From NCBI RefSeq assembly GCF_001552415.1, contig NZ_BCRD01000006.1:1-64000 (forward strand): a DNA stretch of 64,000 nucleotides. The letters run 5' to 3'. Below are positions 1-8,686 of the stretch, piece by piece. The stretch is from Corynebacterium xerosis NBRC 16721 = ATCC 373. GTDB taxonomy: Bacteria; Actinomycetota; Actinomycetes; Mycobacteriales; Mycobacteriaceae. The notes below the pieces were generated by a model that did not search any database, had not been told where the DNA came from, and worked only from the letters and a program-made list of their open reading frames with translations. Within the stretch, counting starts at the first letter, position 1; each line of letters starts with the position of its first letter. A program made the position numbers and the translations under genes.

Positions 1-60
1 GGCCCGCGATAACCTTGGTTGGTTTCGTGTGGTGGGTTGCGAAGTGTCCCGTGTATACGT

Positions 61-176
61 GTCGGTGGTTATAGCGGTGGGGTCACGCCCGGTCCCATTC
101 CGAACCCGGAAGCTAAGCCCACCTGCGCCGATGGTACTGCACCTGGGAGGGTGTGGGAGAGTAGGTCACCGCCGGC
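61..176 (+). rRNA. rrf: 5S ribosomal RNA
   Basis: The conserved 5S core is visible (CGCCCGGTCCCATTCCGAAC followed by CCGGAAGCTAAG and GATGGTACTGC). The first nine bases (GTCGGTGGT) pair with ACCGCCGGC at the 3' end, allowing G-U pairs, which fixes both ends at about 116 nt. Bases 1-60 are the last part of the 23S-5S spacer; the 16S and 23S genes lie outside the window. Confidence 0.95.
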
Positions 177-204
177 CAATAACATGGTTTGAAGATTGAT
201 TGGA

Positions 205-259
205 GCCGTTGTTGGTGTCGCACCCTGTTGTGGGGTGTGGCACCGACAACGGCTTCTTT
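205..259 (+). terminator. Rho-independent terminator of the rRNA operon
   Basis: A long hairpin (GCCGTTGTTGGTGTCGCACC paired with GGTGTGGCACCGACAACGGC, a few G-U pairs) is followed by TTCTTT. It lies 28 bases after the 5S gene and ends the rRNA transcript before rnhA. Confidence 0.85.
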
Positions 260-332
260 CGCATTTCCGTGGTCTTTTCGGCGAAGCATTTCATGTGTCG
301 GGACCGCTTCCCGGGGCTTTTTTGAACCCCGT

Positions 333-338
333 TACAAT
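333..338 (+). promoter_or_regulatory. -10 box (TACAAT) of rnhA
   Basis: TACAAT lies 8 bases upstream of the rnhA ATG, with no Shine-Dalgarno between them. The spacing predicts a transcript beginning at or next to the start codon (leaderless). The same arrangement recurs at many genes in this window. Confidence 0.5.
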
Positions 339-346
339 CGGCTCCC

Positions 347-1237
347 ATGACTATCATCGCCGCAGCAGACGGTTCGGCACTCGGCAATCCCGGTCCGGCC
401 GGCTGGTCCTGGTACATCGACGACGACACGTGGGCCGCGGGCGGCTGGAAGAAGAGCACGAACAACCGCGGCGAACTGATGGCGGTCGCCGAGCTGCTGG
501 CGGCCACGGCGCATCGCGCCGACGAGGAACTTCGCATTCTCTGCGACTCGCAGTACGTCATCAACTCGGTGACGAAGTGGATGCCGGGCTGGAAGAAGAA
601 GGGCTGGAAGAAGCGCGACGGCAAGCCCGTGCTCAACGTCGACATCCTGTCCGTCATCGATCGGCTCATGCAGGGCCGCAACGTCCGTTTCGAATGGATC
701 AAGGGTCATGCCGGCCATGAGATGAACGAGGCCGCAGATGAGCGCGCTCGTGCCGCCGCGACTTCGTTTCAGGCCGGTGAACCCGCCAACGAGGGCCCGG
801 GCTTCCCGGGTGCGACGAAGAGCGCCGAACTGATGATGGCCGCACCCGAAACCGTCGGCTTTTCCGCGACCGCGGAGGCGTCGTCAAGCACGTCCGGTAA
901 AGCGGCCCAGGGCGGGCTTTTCGACGTCGCAGCGGATCCGGTCGCGGAGGCCGCGTCGAAGGTGCGTGCCGCGCAGACCACCTTGGTGCGTGCGGCGGGT
1001 AAGGCGCGCGACGGGGAGGACGCTCGGCTGCAGTTTCTGACGAAGCGTGCGGCGCTGGTCCCCGCGGATCTTTCGGCGGCGTTCCCGGGTGATTTCTCTG
1101 CTCCCCGGCCCGAGGTGAACGTCATCGGCTCGACGGGCGTGGCCATCACTCGGGGCAGCGGTTGGACGGCGACGTCGACGTGGGATTTGTCGGCGGACGC
1201 GGTGCTCGTCGCGCATCATCTTTCCGTCCACGCGTGA
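347..1237 (+). CDS. rnhA: Ribonuclease HI with C-terminal extension
   Basis: Cleaves the RNA strand of RNA:DNA hybrids (R-loops, primers) with two metal ions. The first ~135 residues are a complete RNase HI domain: the acidic catalytic set is Asp8 (ADGSALGNPGP), Glu43 (NNRGEL), Asp67 (CDSQY) and Asp131 (MNEAAD), with the KGHAGH loop before the last. Residues ~140-296 are an Ala/Ser-rich extension unrelated to the catalytic core; an RNase HI alone is about 150 residues. The ATG is supported by a TACAAT box 8 bases upstream. The gene sits alone between the rRNA terminator and the TPR-protein promoter. A copy of the repeated word CGTCGTCAAGC lies in the extension. Confidence 0.92.
   Translation: MTIIAAADGSALGNPGPAGWSWYIDDDTWAAGGWKKSTNNRGELMAVAELLAATAHRADEELRILCDSQYVINSVTKWMPGWKKKGWKKRDGKPVLNVDILSVIDRLMQGRNVRFEWIKGHAGHEMNEAADERARAAATSFQAGEPANEGPGFPGATKSAELMMAAPETVGFSATAEASSSTSGKAAQGGLFDVAADPVAEAASKVRAAQTTLVRAAGKARDGEDARLQFLTKRAALVPADLSAAFPGDFSAPRPEVNVIGSTGVAITRGSGWTATSTWDLSADAVLVAHHLSVHA
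879..889 (+). repeat. CGTCGTCAAGC word, copy 1
   Basis: Exact copy, inside the poorly conserved C-terminal extension of rnhA, where it is read as part of Ala-Ser-Ser-Ser. See the finding on this dispersed word. Confidence 0.6.
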
Positions 1238-1260
1238 ACGGACGCGGGGGCCAGGGCTGG

Positions 1261-1266
1261 TAGCCT
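1261..1266 (+). promoter_or_regulatory. -10 box (TAGCCT) of the TPR-protein gene
   Basis: TAGCCT about 140 bases before the ATG at 1406 predicts a start near 1273 and a 5' leader of about 130 nt. The leader contains a small hairpin (ACGGG / CCCGT near 1285-1300) and a good Shine-Dalgarno (AAGGAG). Intergenic space 1238-1405 holds nothing else recognisable. Confidence 0.4.
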
Positions 1267-1405
1267 GGGCCGTTGTATGCGGTGACGGGTGCTGCCCGTG
1301 ACTGGTTCGCCAGCCCGCATTTCCAGATTTTCAAGCGGCCGATCGTCCCGGGACCCGGAGGCGGCGGCACGCGAGTGCATCAATTGCGTAAGGAGCTGCC
1401 AACAC

Positions 1406-2608
1406 ATGGCCGAGAACGAAGGTTCGCGTCCCGACGGAGAGCGTCGAGGAGGTCAGGGCGGTCGCCCCGGCGGATTCCGGGGAGGCCGTCCCGGCGGTGG
1501 CCAGGGCGGCCGTTCCGGTGGGCGTGGCCAGGGTGGCCGCGGTGGTCGCGGTGGCCAGGGTGGCCAGGGAGGTCGTCGCTGGGAGAGCCGCGATGATCGT
1601 GGCGGAGATCGCCGTGAAGGCCGTCGCGACGAGCGTGGCGAGGGCCGCGAGGGCCGAGGCAACTGGGGCGGCGATGACCGTCGCCGTGGCGGCGACCGCG
1701 AGTGGCGCCGTGACGACCGCCGCGATGACCGTCGCGGTGGTTCGGGTGGTCCGCGCGGAGATCGCCGTGACGACCGCCGTGGTGGTCCCGGTGGTCCGCG
1801 TGGAGATCGTCGCGATGACCGTCGTGGCGGCCCCGGTGGCGACCGTCGGCATTCCAACCGCGGTGGCCGCTTCCAGGACGACCAGAAGCGCGCGCCCCGC
1901 ACCGGCCCGCAGCGCCCGGGTTTCCGCGAAGAGCGGATCGTCGCGCGCCAGAACGAGCCGTCGCTGCCCGAGGACGTGCAGCCCGACGAGCTCGACCCGT
2001 CGGTGCGCCAGGACCTGAAAAGCCTGTCCAAGGACAACGCCGACCAGGTCGCGCGCCACATGATCATGGCCGCCACGCTGATGGCCGATGACCCGAAGCT
2101 GGCGCTGCGCCACGCTCGCGCGGCGAAGGACCGTGCCGGCCGCGTCGGCGTGGTCCGCGAGACCAACGGCGTCGCCGCGTACCACGCCGGGGAGTGGAAG
2201 GAGGCGCTCGCCGAGCTGCGCGCCGCCCGCCGCATTTCCGGCGGCGCCGGCCTGCTGGCCGTCATGGCCGACTGCGAGCGCGGCCTCGGACGCCCGGAAA
2301 AGGCCATCGAGCTGGGCCGTTCCGACGAGGTCCGCCTGCTCGACGACGAATCCCGCACCGAGCTGGCCATCGTCGTGGCCGGCGCGCGCCGCGACATGGG
2401 CGATCTCGACGCCGCGATCATTGAGCTCGAGGCGCAGGACCTCGATCCGTCGCGCAAGGACTTCGAGGGCGCGCGACTGTTTTACGCCTACGCCGATGCG
2501 CTGGCTGCGGCCGGCCGCACCGACGAGGCCCGGGAGTGGTTCAACCGCTCGGCGGATCTCGATCCGGACGGGCTTCTCGACGCCGGCGATCGCGCGGCCG
2601 AGCTGTAA
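1406..2608 (+). CDS. TPR-type protein with Arg/Gly/Asp-rich N-terminus
   Basis: Equivalent by position and architecture to the conserved actinobacterial protein encoded just before the HAD phosphatase/tlyA block (Rv1691 in M. tuberculosis). Residues ~1-160 are low-complexity, made of GGRGG, DDRR and RGG-like blocks with a three-copy 15-residue repeat. Residues ~190-400 are helical and resemble tetratricopeptide repeats (recurrent A..A...G patterns such as NGVAAYHAGEWKEALAELR and ELGRSDEV). The strongly basic, glycine-rich half suggests nucleic-acid or ribosome binding, but this is inference. ATG 1406 is preferred over an upstream in-frame start because AAGGAG precedes it by about 9 bases. Function unknown. 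Confidence 0.8.
   Translation: MAENEGSRPDGERRGGQGGRPGGFRGGRPGGGQGGRSGGRGQGGRGGRGGQGGQGGRRWESRDDRGGDRREGRRDERGEGREGRGNWGGDDRRRGGDREWRRDDRRDDRRGGSGGPRGDRRDDRRGGPGGPRGDRRDDRRGGPGGDRRHSNRGGRFQDDQKRAPRTGPQRPGFREERIVARQNEPSLPEDVQPDELDPSVRQDLKSLSKDNADQVARHMIMAATLMADDPKLALRHARAAKDRAGRVGVVRETNGVAAYHAGEWKEALAELRAARRISGGAGLLAVMADCERGLGRPEKAIELGRSDEVRLLDDESRTELAIVVAGARRDMGDLDAAIIELEAQDLDPSRKDFEGARLFYAYADALAAAGRTDEAREWFNRSADLDPDGLLDAGDRAAEL
1712..1846 (+). repeat. Three tandem 45-bp coding repeats
   Basis: Three successive 45-base units (1712-1756, 1757-1801, 1802-1846) encode variants of GDRRDDRRGGPGGPR. The third unit diverges at its end. They lie in the low-complexity N-terminal half of the TPR protein, and copy number could vary by slippage without breaking the frame. 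Confidence 0.8.
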
Positions 2609-2657
2609 AAGTCCCGGCACCGGGCACGACACCATCAAGGATTGGATCGACGCTTTC

Positions 2658-3701
2658 ATGAGCAACGAACTGCTGGCCGGCCGCTACGATGCGGCGCTGT
2701 TGGACCTCGACGGCACCATCTACGAAGGCGGGCGCGCGGTCCCCGGCGCCCTGGAGGGGCTGACCGAGGCCGGTCTGCCGATGTTGTTCGTCACCAACAA
2801 TGCGTCGCGGGCCCCGGAGACGGTCGCCGAGCAGCTTCGTTCGCTCGGCTATGACTGCGATGCCGACGACGTGATGACGTCGGCGCAGGCGGCGATCGAG
2901 ATGGCGGCGGACATCATCCCGGAGGGTTCGAAGGTCCTCATCCTCGGTGCCCAGTCTTTCCGCGATCTGGCCACCGACGCCGGGTACGAGCTGGTCGATT
3001 CCGCCGACGACGAGCCGGCGGCGGTGTTCCAGGGCCACAACCCGGGCACGAACTGGGCGATGATGTCGGAGGCCGCGCTGTCCATTTCCCGCGGCGCGAA
3101 GTACCTGGCTTCGAACCTGGACACGACGCTGCCGACCGAGCGGGGCCTGCTCGTCGGCAACGGGTCGATGGTCGCCGCGATCGTGTCGGCCACCGGCGTC
3201 GAGCCGCGCAGCGCGGGCAAGCCGCTGCCGCCGATGTTCCACCGTGGCGCCGCGCGCCTGGAGTCGGAACGGCCCATCGTCATCGGCGACCGCCTGAACA
3301 CCGACATCGCCGGCGGCAATGCGGCGGGTTACGACACGTTGATGACCGTCACCGGCATCTCCGGGCACCATGAAACCCTGTCGGCGATCCCGGAGGAGCG
3401 TCCGACTCTCATCGGCGCGGACATGAGTGCGCTGGTCGCCCCGGCGGAACATGCCGAGCCGCGCCCGCAGGCGGGGTTCACCGCGGAGCGCGACGCCGAC
3501 GATCCGGCCGTGATCGTCATCGGCGGGGGCGACGCCTCCGACGCGCGTTTGGCGGATCCGGCGCGCGCCGCAGTCGCGGCGCTGCTGACCGCCGCTTCCG
3601 TGGCGTGGTTCGACGCCGACGGGGCCCCGTCGACCGCCCCGGTGACCGGCGTGCGCACCACCTCCGAGGCCGCGGCCGCCGCGGTCGCCGCCTGGCGGTG
3701 A
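2658..3701 (+). CDS. HAD-superfamily (IIA) sugar/glycerol-phosphate phosphatase
   Basis: A haloacid-dehalogenase phosphatase of the NagD/PGP subfamily. Motif I DLDGTIYEGG is near residue 15 (nucleophile and acid/base Asp), motif II is FVTNN(AS), and motif III/IV is GKP(LPPMF) followed by IGDRLNTDIAGG. The closest actinobacterial relative by position is the Rv1692 D-glycerol-3-phosphate phosphatase; glycerol-phosphate recycling is the likely role here, by inference. The last ~70 residues (after ~275) are an Asp/Ala-rich tail beyond the usual domain. ATG 2658 follows AAGGA by about 18 bases. It is first in a tightly packed run through nadK. Confidence 0.85.
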   Translation: MSNELLAGRYDAALLDLDGTIYEGGRAVPGALEGLTEAGLPMLFVTNNASRAPETVAEQLRSLGYDCDADDVMTSAQAAIEMAADIIPEGSKVLILGAQSFRDLATDAGYELVDSADDEPAAVFQGHNPGTNWAMMSEAALSISRGAKYLASNLDTTLPTERGLLVGNGSMVAAIVSATGVEPRSAGKPLPPMFHRGAARLESERPIVIGDRLNTDIAGGNAAGYDTLMTVTGISGHHETLSAIPEERPTLIGADMSALVAPAEHAEPRPQAGFTAERDADDPAVIVIGGGDASDARLADPARAAVAALLTAASVAWFDADGAPSTAPVTGVRTTSEAAAAAVAAWR

Positions 3702-3709
3702 TCCGGGCC

Positions 3710-3955
3710 ATGGCAGTTCCCGGCAACGCCCCGGTTCCCGGCCCCGGCTCGTCCGCCGCAGGGTCGTCGCCCACGCCCGCCGACGCGGCCGCCGCTCTCG
3801 CGGGCGGGGCGGTGGATCCGGAGCGGCTCCGTCGTCAAGTGATGGAGACGCTCGAGGCCCCCGCGCCGACTCCCGCCGACCGCGCCGCGCAGATGGAGCG
3901 CGCTCACGCGCTGCTGCAGGACGCGCTCGGCGGTGAGGGGGCCGGCCGTGGGTAA
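3710..3955 (+). CDS. Small conserved protein of the tlyA cluster
   Basis: An 81-residue protein. The N-terminus is Pro/Gly/Ala-rich, and a helical second half contains VDPERLRRQVMETLE and DRAAQMERAHALLQDAL. A small ORF occupies the same slot between the HAD phosphatase and tlyA in mycobacteria (Rv1693). Its stop overlaps the tlyA start, so translation is probably coupled. A GTG at 3698 overlapping the preceding stop (GTGA) is an alternative start. No known domain; function unknown. It contains CGTCGTCAAGT at 3830, one base off the dispersed word. Confidence 0.6.
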   Translation: MAVPGNAPVPGPGSSAAGSSPTPADAAAALAGGAVDPERLRRQVMETLEAPAPTPADRAAQMERAHALLQDALGGEGAGRG

Positions 3956-4784
3956 GGGATCGACGCCGAAGCGTCGGCTCGACGCGGAACTGGTGCGCCG
4001 CAAGATCGCCCGTTCCCGCGAACACGCCGTGGAACTGATCAAGCACGGCCGGGTGACGGTCAACGGCATGGCCGCGACGAAACCCGCGACGTCGGTGACC
4101 GGCGACGTGTCCATCCGCGTGGCCGAGGACGCCGACGACGCCAACTGGGCGTCGCGCGGCGCGCACAAGCTCATCGGCGCCCTCGAGGCATTCGAGCCGG
4201 AGGGCCTGAGCCTGGCCGGCCGCCGGATCATCGACGCCGGCGCGTCGACCGGTGGTTTCACCGACGTGTGCCTGCGCCGGGGCGCGGCGGAGGTCATCGC
4301 CGTCGACGTCGGCTACGGGCAGCTGATCTGGAGGCTTCGCGACGATGACCGCGTGACCGTGCTCGACCGCACGAACGTCCGGACGCTGACGCCCGAGATG
4401 ATCGGCGGCCCGGCCGACGTGATGGTGGGGGACCTGTCTTTCATTTCGCTGCGGTTGACGCTGCCGGCGCTGGTCGACAGCCTGGCCGACGGTGCCGAAC
4501 TGTTGCCGATGGTCAAGCCGCAGTTCGAGGTCGGCAAGGACCGCCTCGGCCACGGTGGCGTGGTGCGCAGCCCCGCGCTGCGCGCGGAAGTCGTCGGCGA
4601 CGTCGCCCGCTTCGCCCGCACGTTGGGGACGTCGGTGCGTGGCGTGGTGGCCAGCCCGCTGCCCGGCCCGTCCGGCAACGTGGAGTATTTCCTCTGGCTG
4701 GTCAAGGACGGTGGCGCGTCGGACGTCGATGATGGGAAGCTGGACGAGATGATCGAACGCGCAGTGCAGGAGGGCCCGCAATGA
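3948..4784 (+). CDS. tlyA: TlyA-type 16S/23S rRNA (cytidine-2'-O)-methyltransferase
   Basis: TlyA enzymes methylate the 2'-OH of cytidines in 16S and 23S rRNA; loss gives capreomycin resistance in mycobacteria. The N-terminus is an S4 RNA-binding domain (RLDAELVRRKIARSREHAVE). It is followed by an FtsJ/RrmJ fold with the SAM motif IDAGASTGGFTDVCL, then GDLSFISLRL and VKPQFEVG. Length 278 residues, close to the usual ~268. GTG 3948 is chosen because it starts at the same point relative to the S4 domain as known TlyA proteins; GTG 3933 is an in-frame alternative. The stop overlaps nadK by four bases (ATGA). Confidence 0.92.
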   Translation: MGKGSTPKRRLDAELVRRKIARSREHAVELIKHGRVTVNGMAATKPATSVTGDVSIRVAEDADDANWASRGAHKLIGALEAFEPEGLSLAGRRIIDAGASTGGFTDVCLRRGAAEVIAVDVGYGQLIWRLRDDDRVTVLDRTNVRTLTPEMIGGPADVMVGDLSFISLRLTLPALVDSLADGAELLPMVKPQFEVGKDRLGHGGVVRSPALRAEVVGDVARFARTLGTSVRGVVASPLPGPSGNVEYFLWLVKDGGASDVDDGKLDEMIERAVQEGPQ

Positions 4785-5719
4785 CGGACTACGACGACGG
4801 CCGGGACGACCGCGGCGACCGCCAGGTACTGCTGGTGCCCCATGCCGGCCGCAGCGCGAATCTGGAGATGGCCGCCGAGGCTGCCGAGCTGCTCGAGGGC
4901 GCGGGCATCGGCGTGCGCGTGCTCGCCGGCGATGACCCGTCGAAGCTGCTGCGCCACCCCGTGCTGGGCAAGTACCCGCGCTTCGGGCATTCGCCGCAGG
5001 CCGCCAACGGGTGCGAGCTGGTGCTCGTGCTCGGCGGCGACGGGACGTTCCTGCGCGCGGCGGACATCGCCCATTCGATGGACCTGCCAGTGTTGGGCAT
5101 CAACATGGGCCACGTCGGGTTCCTGGCCGAATGGGAGCAGGAGTCGATGACCGAGGCGATCCAGCGGGTCATCGACCGCAGCTGGCGCGTCGAGGACCGG
5201 ATGACCATCCGCGCGACGGTGCGCGACAACGATGGCCGGGTCATCGGCACCGGCTGGGCGCTCAACGAGGTCAGCATCGAAAACCTCAACCGCCGCGGCG
5301 TCCTCGACGTCGTGCTGGAGGTCGACGAGCGCCCGGTGAGCTCCTACGGCTGCGACGGCGTGCTCATCTCCACGCCGACCGGATCGACCGCCTACGCGTT
5401 CTCCGCCGGCGGCCCGGTGCTGTGGCCGGAGCTCGACGCGATCCTGGTGGTGCCCAACAACGCCCACGCCCTGTTCGACCGCCCGATGGTCGTGTCGCCG
5501 CATTCGACGGTGGCGGTGGAGTCGAATCCGCAGACCAGCGCCGCCCAGGCGGTGCTCGACGGGTTCCGCCACATCCCCATGCCGCCGGGCAGCCGCATCG
5601 AGATCACCCGCGGCGAGCAGCCGGTGAAGTGGGTCCGCCTCGATGCGGCGCCGTTCACCGATCGGTTGGTGCACAAGTTCCGCCTGCCCGTGACCGGATG
5701 GCGGGGCCCGAGGCGGTGA
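4781..5719 (+). CDS. nadK: NAD kinase
   Basis: Phosphorylates NAD to NADP using ATP or polyphosphate. The GGDGTFLRAA motif (near residues 84-93) and the second signature SYGCDGVLISTPTGSTAYAFSAGGPV family region are intact, and the conserved LNEVSIEN stretch precedes it. At 312 residues the protein is of usual length. ATGA overlap with tlyA indicates translational coupling; recN follows after 7 bases, forming the classic actinobacterial tlyA-nadK-recN group. Confidence 0.95.
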   Translation: MTDYDDGRDDRGDRQVLLVPHAGRSANLEMAAEAAELLEGAGIGVRVLAGDDPSKLLRHPVLGKYPRFGHSPQAANGCELVLVLGGDGTFLRAADIAHSMDLPVLGINMGHVGFLAEWEQESMTEAIQRVIDRSWRVEDRMTIRATVRDNDGRVIGTGWALNEVSIENLNRRGVLDVVLEVDERPVSSYGCDGVLISTPTGSTAYAFSAGGPVLWPELDAILVVPNNAHALFDRPMVVSPHSTVAVESNPQTSAAQAVLDGFRHIPMPPGSRIEITRGEQPVKWVRLDAAPFTDRLVHKFRLPVTGWRGPRR

Positions 5720-5726
5720 CCGGACG

Positions 5727-7427
5727 ATGCTGACCGAGCTCACCATCCGCGATCTCGGCGTCATCCCCGAATCGACGGTGGAATTCAGCCCGGGCCTGAC
5801 GGTGCTCACCGGTGAAACCGGTGCGGGCAAGACGATGGTCGTCACCGGCCTGCGCCTGCTGTCCGGCGGCCGCGCCGATGCGGGCCGCGTGCGCACCGGC
5901 GCCGAGAAGGCCCTGGTGGAAGGACGCGTGGCCACCGATGATCTGGCGGGGCCGCTGTCCGACGCGGTCGAGGAGATCCTCGCCGAATGCGGCGGGGACA
6001 GGGACGAAAACGGCGAGATCCTGCTGGCGCGCCAGGTCTCCGCGAAGGGGCGCTCCCGCGCGTGGATCGGCGGACGCGGCACGCCGGCGTCGTCGCTGGC
6101 GGATCTCGCCGGCGCGGTGCTGGCCATCCACGGCCAGAACGACCAGCTGCGCCTGCTCGGCGGCGACGAGCAGATCGCCGCGCTGGACCGCCTCGGCGGC
6201 GACCGTGTGGCTCCGCTGCTGGAGGCCTACCGCGCGGTGCGGCGCGAGTGGCGCACCGCGGCCAAGGACCTCGAGGAGCGCACCACCAAGCGCCGCGAGC
6301 TGGCCATGCGCGCCGATCAGCTGACGTTCGCGCTGGAGGAGATCGACGCCGTCGACCCCGAACCGGGCGAGGACGTCGAGCTGACCCAGACCATCCGCCG
6401 CATGCAGGATCTCGATGGCCTTCGCGAGGCGGCCTCGACGGCGTGGGGCTCCATCGACGAGGAAGACGGCGCCGCCGACCTCCTCGGCCGCGCCCAGCAC
6501 GCCCTGGCCAACTCCGGCGACTCCGAACTCGTCGGCTTGGCCGAGCGCATCGGCGAACTGACCAGCGGGCTCACGGACGTTTCCGCGGACCTGGGCACCT
6601 ACCTCGAGGGTCTGCCCGAGGAGACGGAATCCCTCGACGGGCTGCTGGCCCGCCAGGCGGAGATCCGCAATCTCACGCGCAAGTACGCCCCCGACATCGA
6701 CGGCGTGCTGCAGTGGCGCGACAAGGCGCGGCGCAAGCTCGGCTCGCTCGACGTCTCGGGCGAGGCCCTGGACAAGCTCGCCGCCGACGTCGCCGCCCTG
6801 GAGAAGAAGGTCAAGGCGGCCGCGAAGAAACTGACCAAGGTCCGCACCGAGCTCGCGGGCGACCTGGGCCGCCGCGTCACCGCGGAGCTCAAGGGCCTGG
6901 CCATGCCGATGACGTCGCTGGTCGTGGAGGTCGCGCCGTCCGGTTCCTTCGGTCCCGTCGGCGCCGACGACGTGTCCTTCCTGCTGTCGGCCCACAAGGG
7001 CGCCGAGCCGCGCCCGCTGGCCGGCAGCGCCTCCGGCGGCGAACTCTCCCGCGTCATGCTGGCGCTGGAGGTCGTCCTCGCCGAGGGCGACGGCGGCCGC
7101 ACCCTGGTCTTCGACGAGGTCGACGCCGGCGTCGGCGGCCGCGCGGCCGTGGAAATCGGGCGCCGCCTGGCGCGATTGGCCGAACGCAACCAGGTCATCG
7201 TCGTCACGCACTTGCCGCAGGTCGCGGCCTACGCCGACACCCACTTGCACGTGGCCAAGGACGTCGCCGAGGACGGCGTCGTCTCGGGCGTGGGCGAGCT
7301 CGACCGGGACCGCCGCATCGAGGAACTCGCGCGGATGATGGCGGGCCTCGACGGCACCGAGTCGGGCCGCGCGCATGCGACGGATCTGCTGGAGAAGGCG
7401 CAGGCCGACCGGGGCGCGGCGAAGTAA
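5727..7427 (+). CDS. recN: DNA repair protein RecN
   Basis: SMC-like ATPase acting early in double-strand break repair. The Walker A motif GETGAGKT is at residues 29-36. Coiled-coil arms cover roughly residues 150-370 (Lys/Glu-rich, including VAALEKKVKAAAKKLTKV). The ABC signature ASGGELSRVMLALE, the Walker B LVFDEVDAGVGG and the VTHLPQVAA loop follow. Length 566 residues, slightly short of many RecN proteins but complete. No LexA-type box is evident directly upstream; it is cotranscribed with nadK. Confidence 0.94.
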   Translation: MLTELTIRDLGVIPESTVEFSPGLTVLTGETGAGKTMVVTGLRLLSGGRADAGRVRTGAEKALVEGRVATDDLAGPLSDAVEEILAECGGDRDENGEILLARQVSAKGRSRAWIGGRGTPASSLADLAGAVLAIHGQNDQLRLLGGDEQIAALDRLGGDRVAPLLEAYRAVRREWRTAAKDLEERTTKRRELAMRADQLTFALEEIDAVDPEPGEDVELTQTIRRMQDLDGLREAASTAWGSIDEEDGAADLLGRAQHALANSGDSELVGLAERIGELTSGLTDVSADLGTYLEGLPEETESLDGLLARQAEIRNLTRKYAPDIDGVLQWRDKARRKLGSLDVSGEALDKLAADVAALEKKVKAAAKKLTKVRTELAGDLGRRVTAELKGLAMPMTSLVVEVAPSGSFGPVGADDVSFLLSAHKGAEPRPLAGSASGGELSRVMLALEVVLAEGDGGRTLVFDEVDAGVGGRAAVEIGRRLARLAERNQVIVVTHLPQVAAYADTHLHVAKDVAEDGVVSGVGELDRDRRIEELARMMAGLDGTESGRAHATDLLEKAQADRGAAK

Positions 7428-7486
7428 CGGCGGACCATCGGCGCGCCTCCGCCGAACCTCCGCGACTCGGCGGCACACTGTGGCCC

Positions 7487-8671
7487 ATGAGTCTGTTCTC
7501 GAAGAAGACCGTCGACGAGCCCGGCATCAAGGGCGTCGTCCGGGATTGCCTGCGCTCCGACCGCGCGCTGAACAAGCTCGGCGAGGGCGACATCGTCGTC
7601 GTCGACGCGCCCGACATCACCCGCGTGCTGGCCCAGCGGATCATCGACGCGAAGGCCGGGGCGGTCGTCAACACCGGTGCGTTCACCACCGGCGTCGTCC
7701 CCAATTTCGGCCCGCAGATGCTTCTCGACGCCGACGTGGTCCTCGTCGAGAACGCGGTGCCGTCCGAGGCGTCGAAGATCCGCGACGGCAAGGTGCACCG
7801 CCTGTACGAGGGCAAGCTGTACCTCGGCGATCGTCGAGTGGCGGCCGGCGACGAGGTCACCATGGACAAGATCTCCAAGGACTTCGACGACGCCCGCACC
7901 GGGATGGTCGACCGGCTGGAGGCGTTTTCCGGCAACTTCGTGGAGTTCGCGGCGACGGAATCGCCGCTGTACGTCGATGGCCTGGGCATCCCCGACGTGG
8001 AGACCAAGCTCGCCGGCCGCAAGGTGCTGCTGGTCAGCCCCGGCGCGGGCCACGAGGAGACGCTGAAGAACCTCAAGGGCTTCATCCGCGAGTTCGATCC
8101 GGTGCTCATCGGCGTCGACGCCGGCGCGGATGCGTTGGTCGGGCAGGGCTACGAGCCGGACCTGATCATCGGCGATCCCGAGGGAATCCGGTCGGAGACG
8201 CTGCGCTCCGGTGCGCGCGTGATCCTGCCGGCGGACCCGGACGGGCACGCCCAGGGCCTGGAGCACATCCAGGATCTGGGCATCGGCGCGATGACCTTCC
8301 CGGCGCTGTCGGATTCGGCGACGGACCTGGCGCTGGTGCTGGCAGACCATCATGGCGCGTCGATGATCGTCAACGTCGGCTCGCGGCTGGACCAGGACGA
8401 CGTCTATGGCGGCGCGGACCAGCGCGGCCTGCCGTCGGCGCTGCTCAGCCGCCTGAAGGCGGGCGACAAACTCGTCGACGGCGACGTCGTGGCGGATCTG
8501 TACCGCGTGGAGGGCGGCGGTCTGCGTTTCATGTGGGCGCTGCTGGCGATCATCGTGGCGTTGGCGGTCATCATCGCCATCGCCGGCACGGCGGGCGACG
8601 GCTCGGTGGGCGAGAACCTCGTCGACACGTGGAATTCCATCGCCCTGTGGTTCCAGGGCCTGTTCAACTAG
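7487..8671 (+). CDS. steA: Cell-separation protein SteA
   Basis: SteA and SteB form a membrane complex that in Corynebacterineae helps activate the RipC-FtsEX cell-wall hydrolase pathway during daughter-cell separation (known for the family). Residues ~170-330 resemble a thiamin-pyrophosphokinase-like fold (VGQGYEPDLIIGDPEGI, ALSDSATDLALVLA). A single hydrophobic segment near the C-terminus (ALLAIIVALAVIIAIAGTA) anchors it in the membrane with a short tail. The gene precedes steB by 15 bases. ATG 7487 is chosen as the start of the conserved region; no strong Shine-Dalgarno is visible. Confidence 0.88.
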   Translation: MSLFSKKTVDEPGIKGVVRDCLRSDRALNKLGEGDIVVVDAPDITRVLAQRIIDAKAGAVVNTGAFTTGVVPNFGPQMLLDADVVLVENAVPSEASKIRDGKVHRLYEGKLYLGDRRVAAGDEVTMDKISKDFDDARTGMVDRLEAFSGNFVEFAATESPLYVDGLGIPDVETKLAGRKVLLVSPGAGHEETLKNLKGFIREFDPVLIGVDAGADALVGQGYEPDLIIGDPEGIRSETLRSGARVILPADPDGHAQGLEHIQDLGIGAMTFPALSDSATDLALVLADHHGASMIVNVGSRLDQDDVYGGADQRGLPSALLSRLKAGDKLVDGDVVADLYRVEGGGLRFMWALLAIIVALAVIIAIAGTAGDGSVGENLVDTWNSIALWFQGLFN

Positions 8672-8686
8672 CGGGGGTCGGCGATC

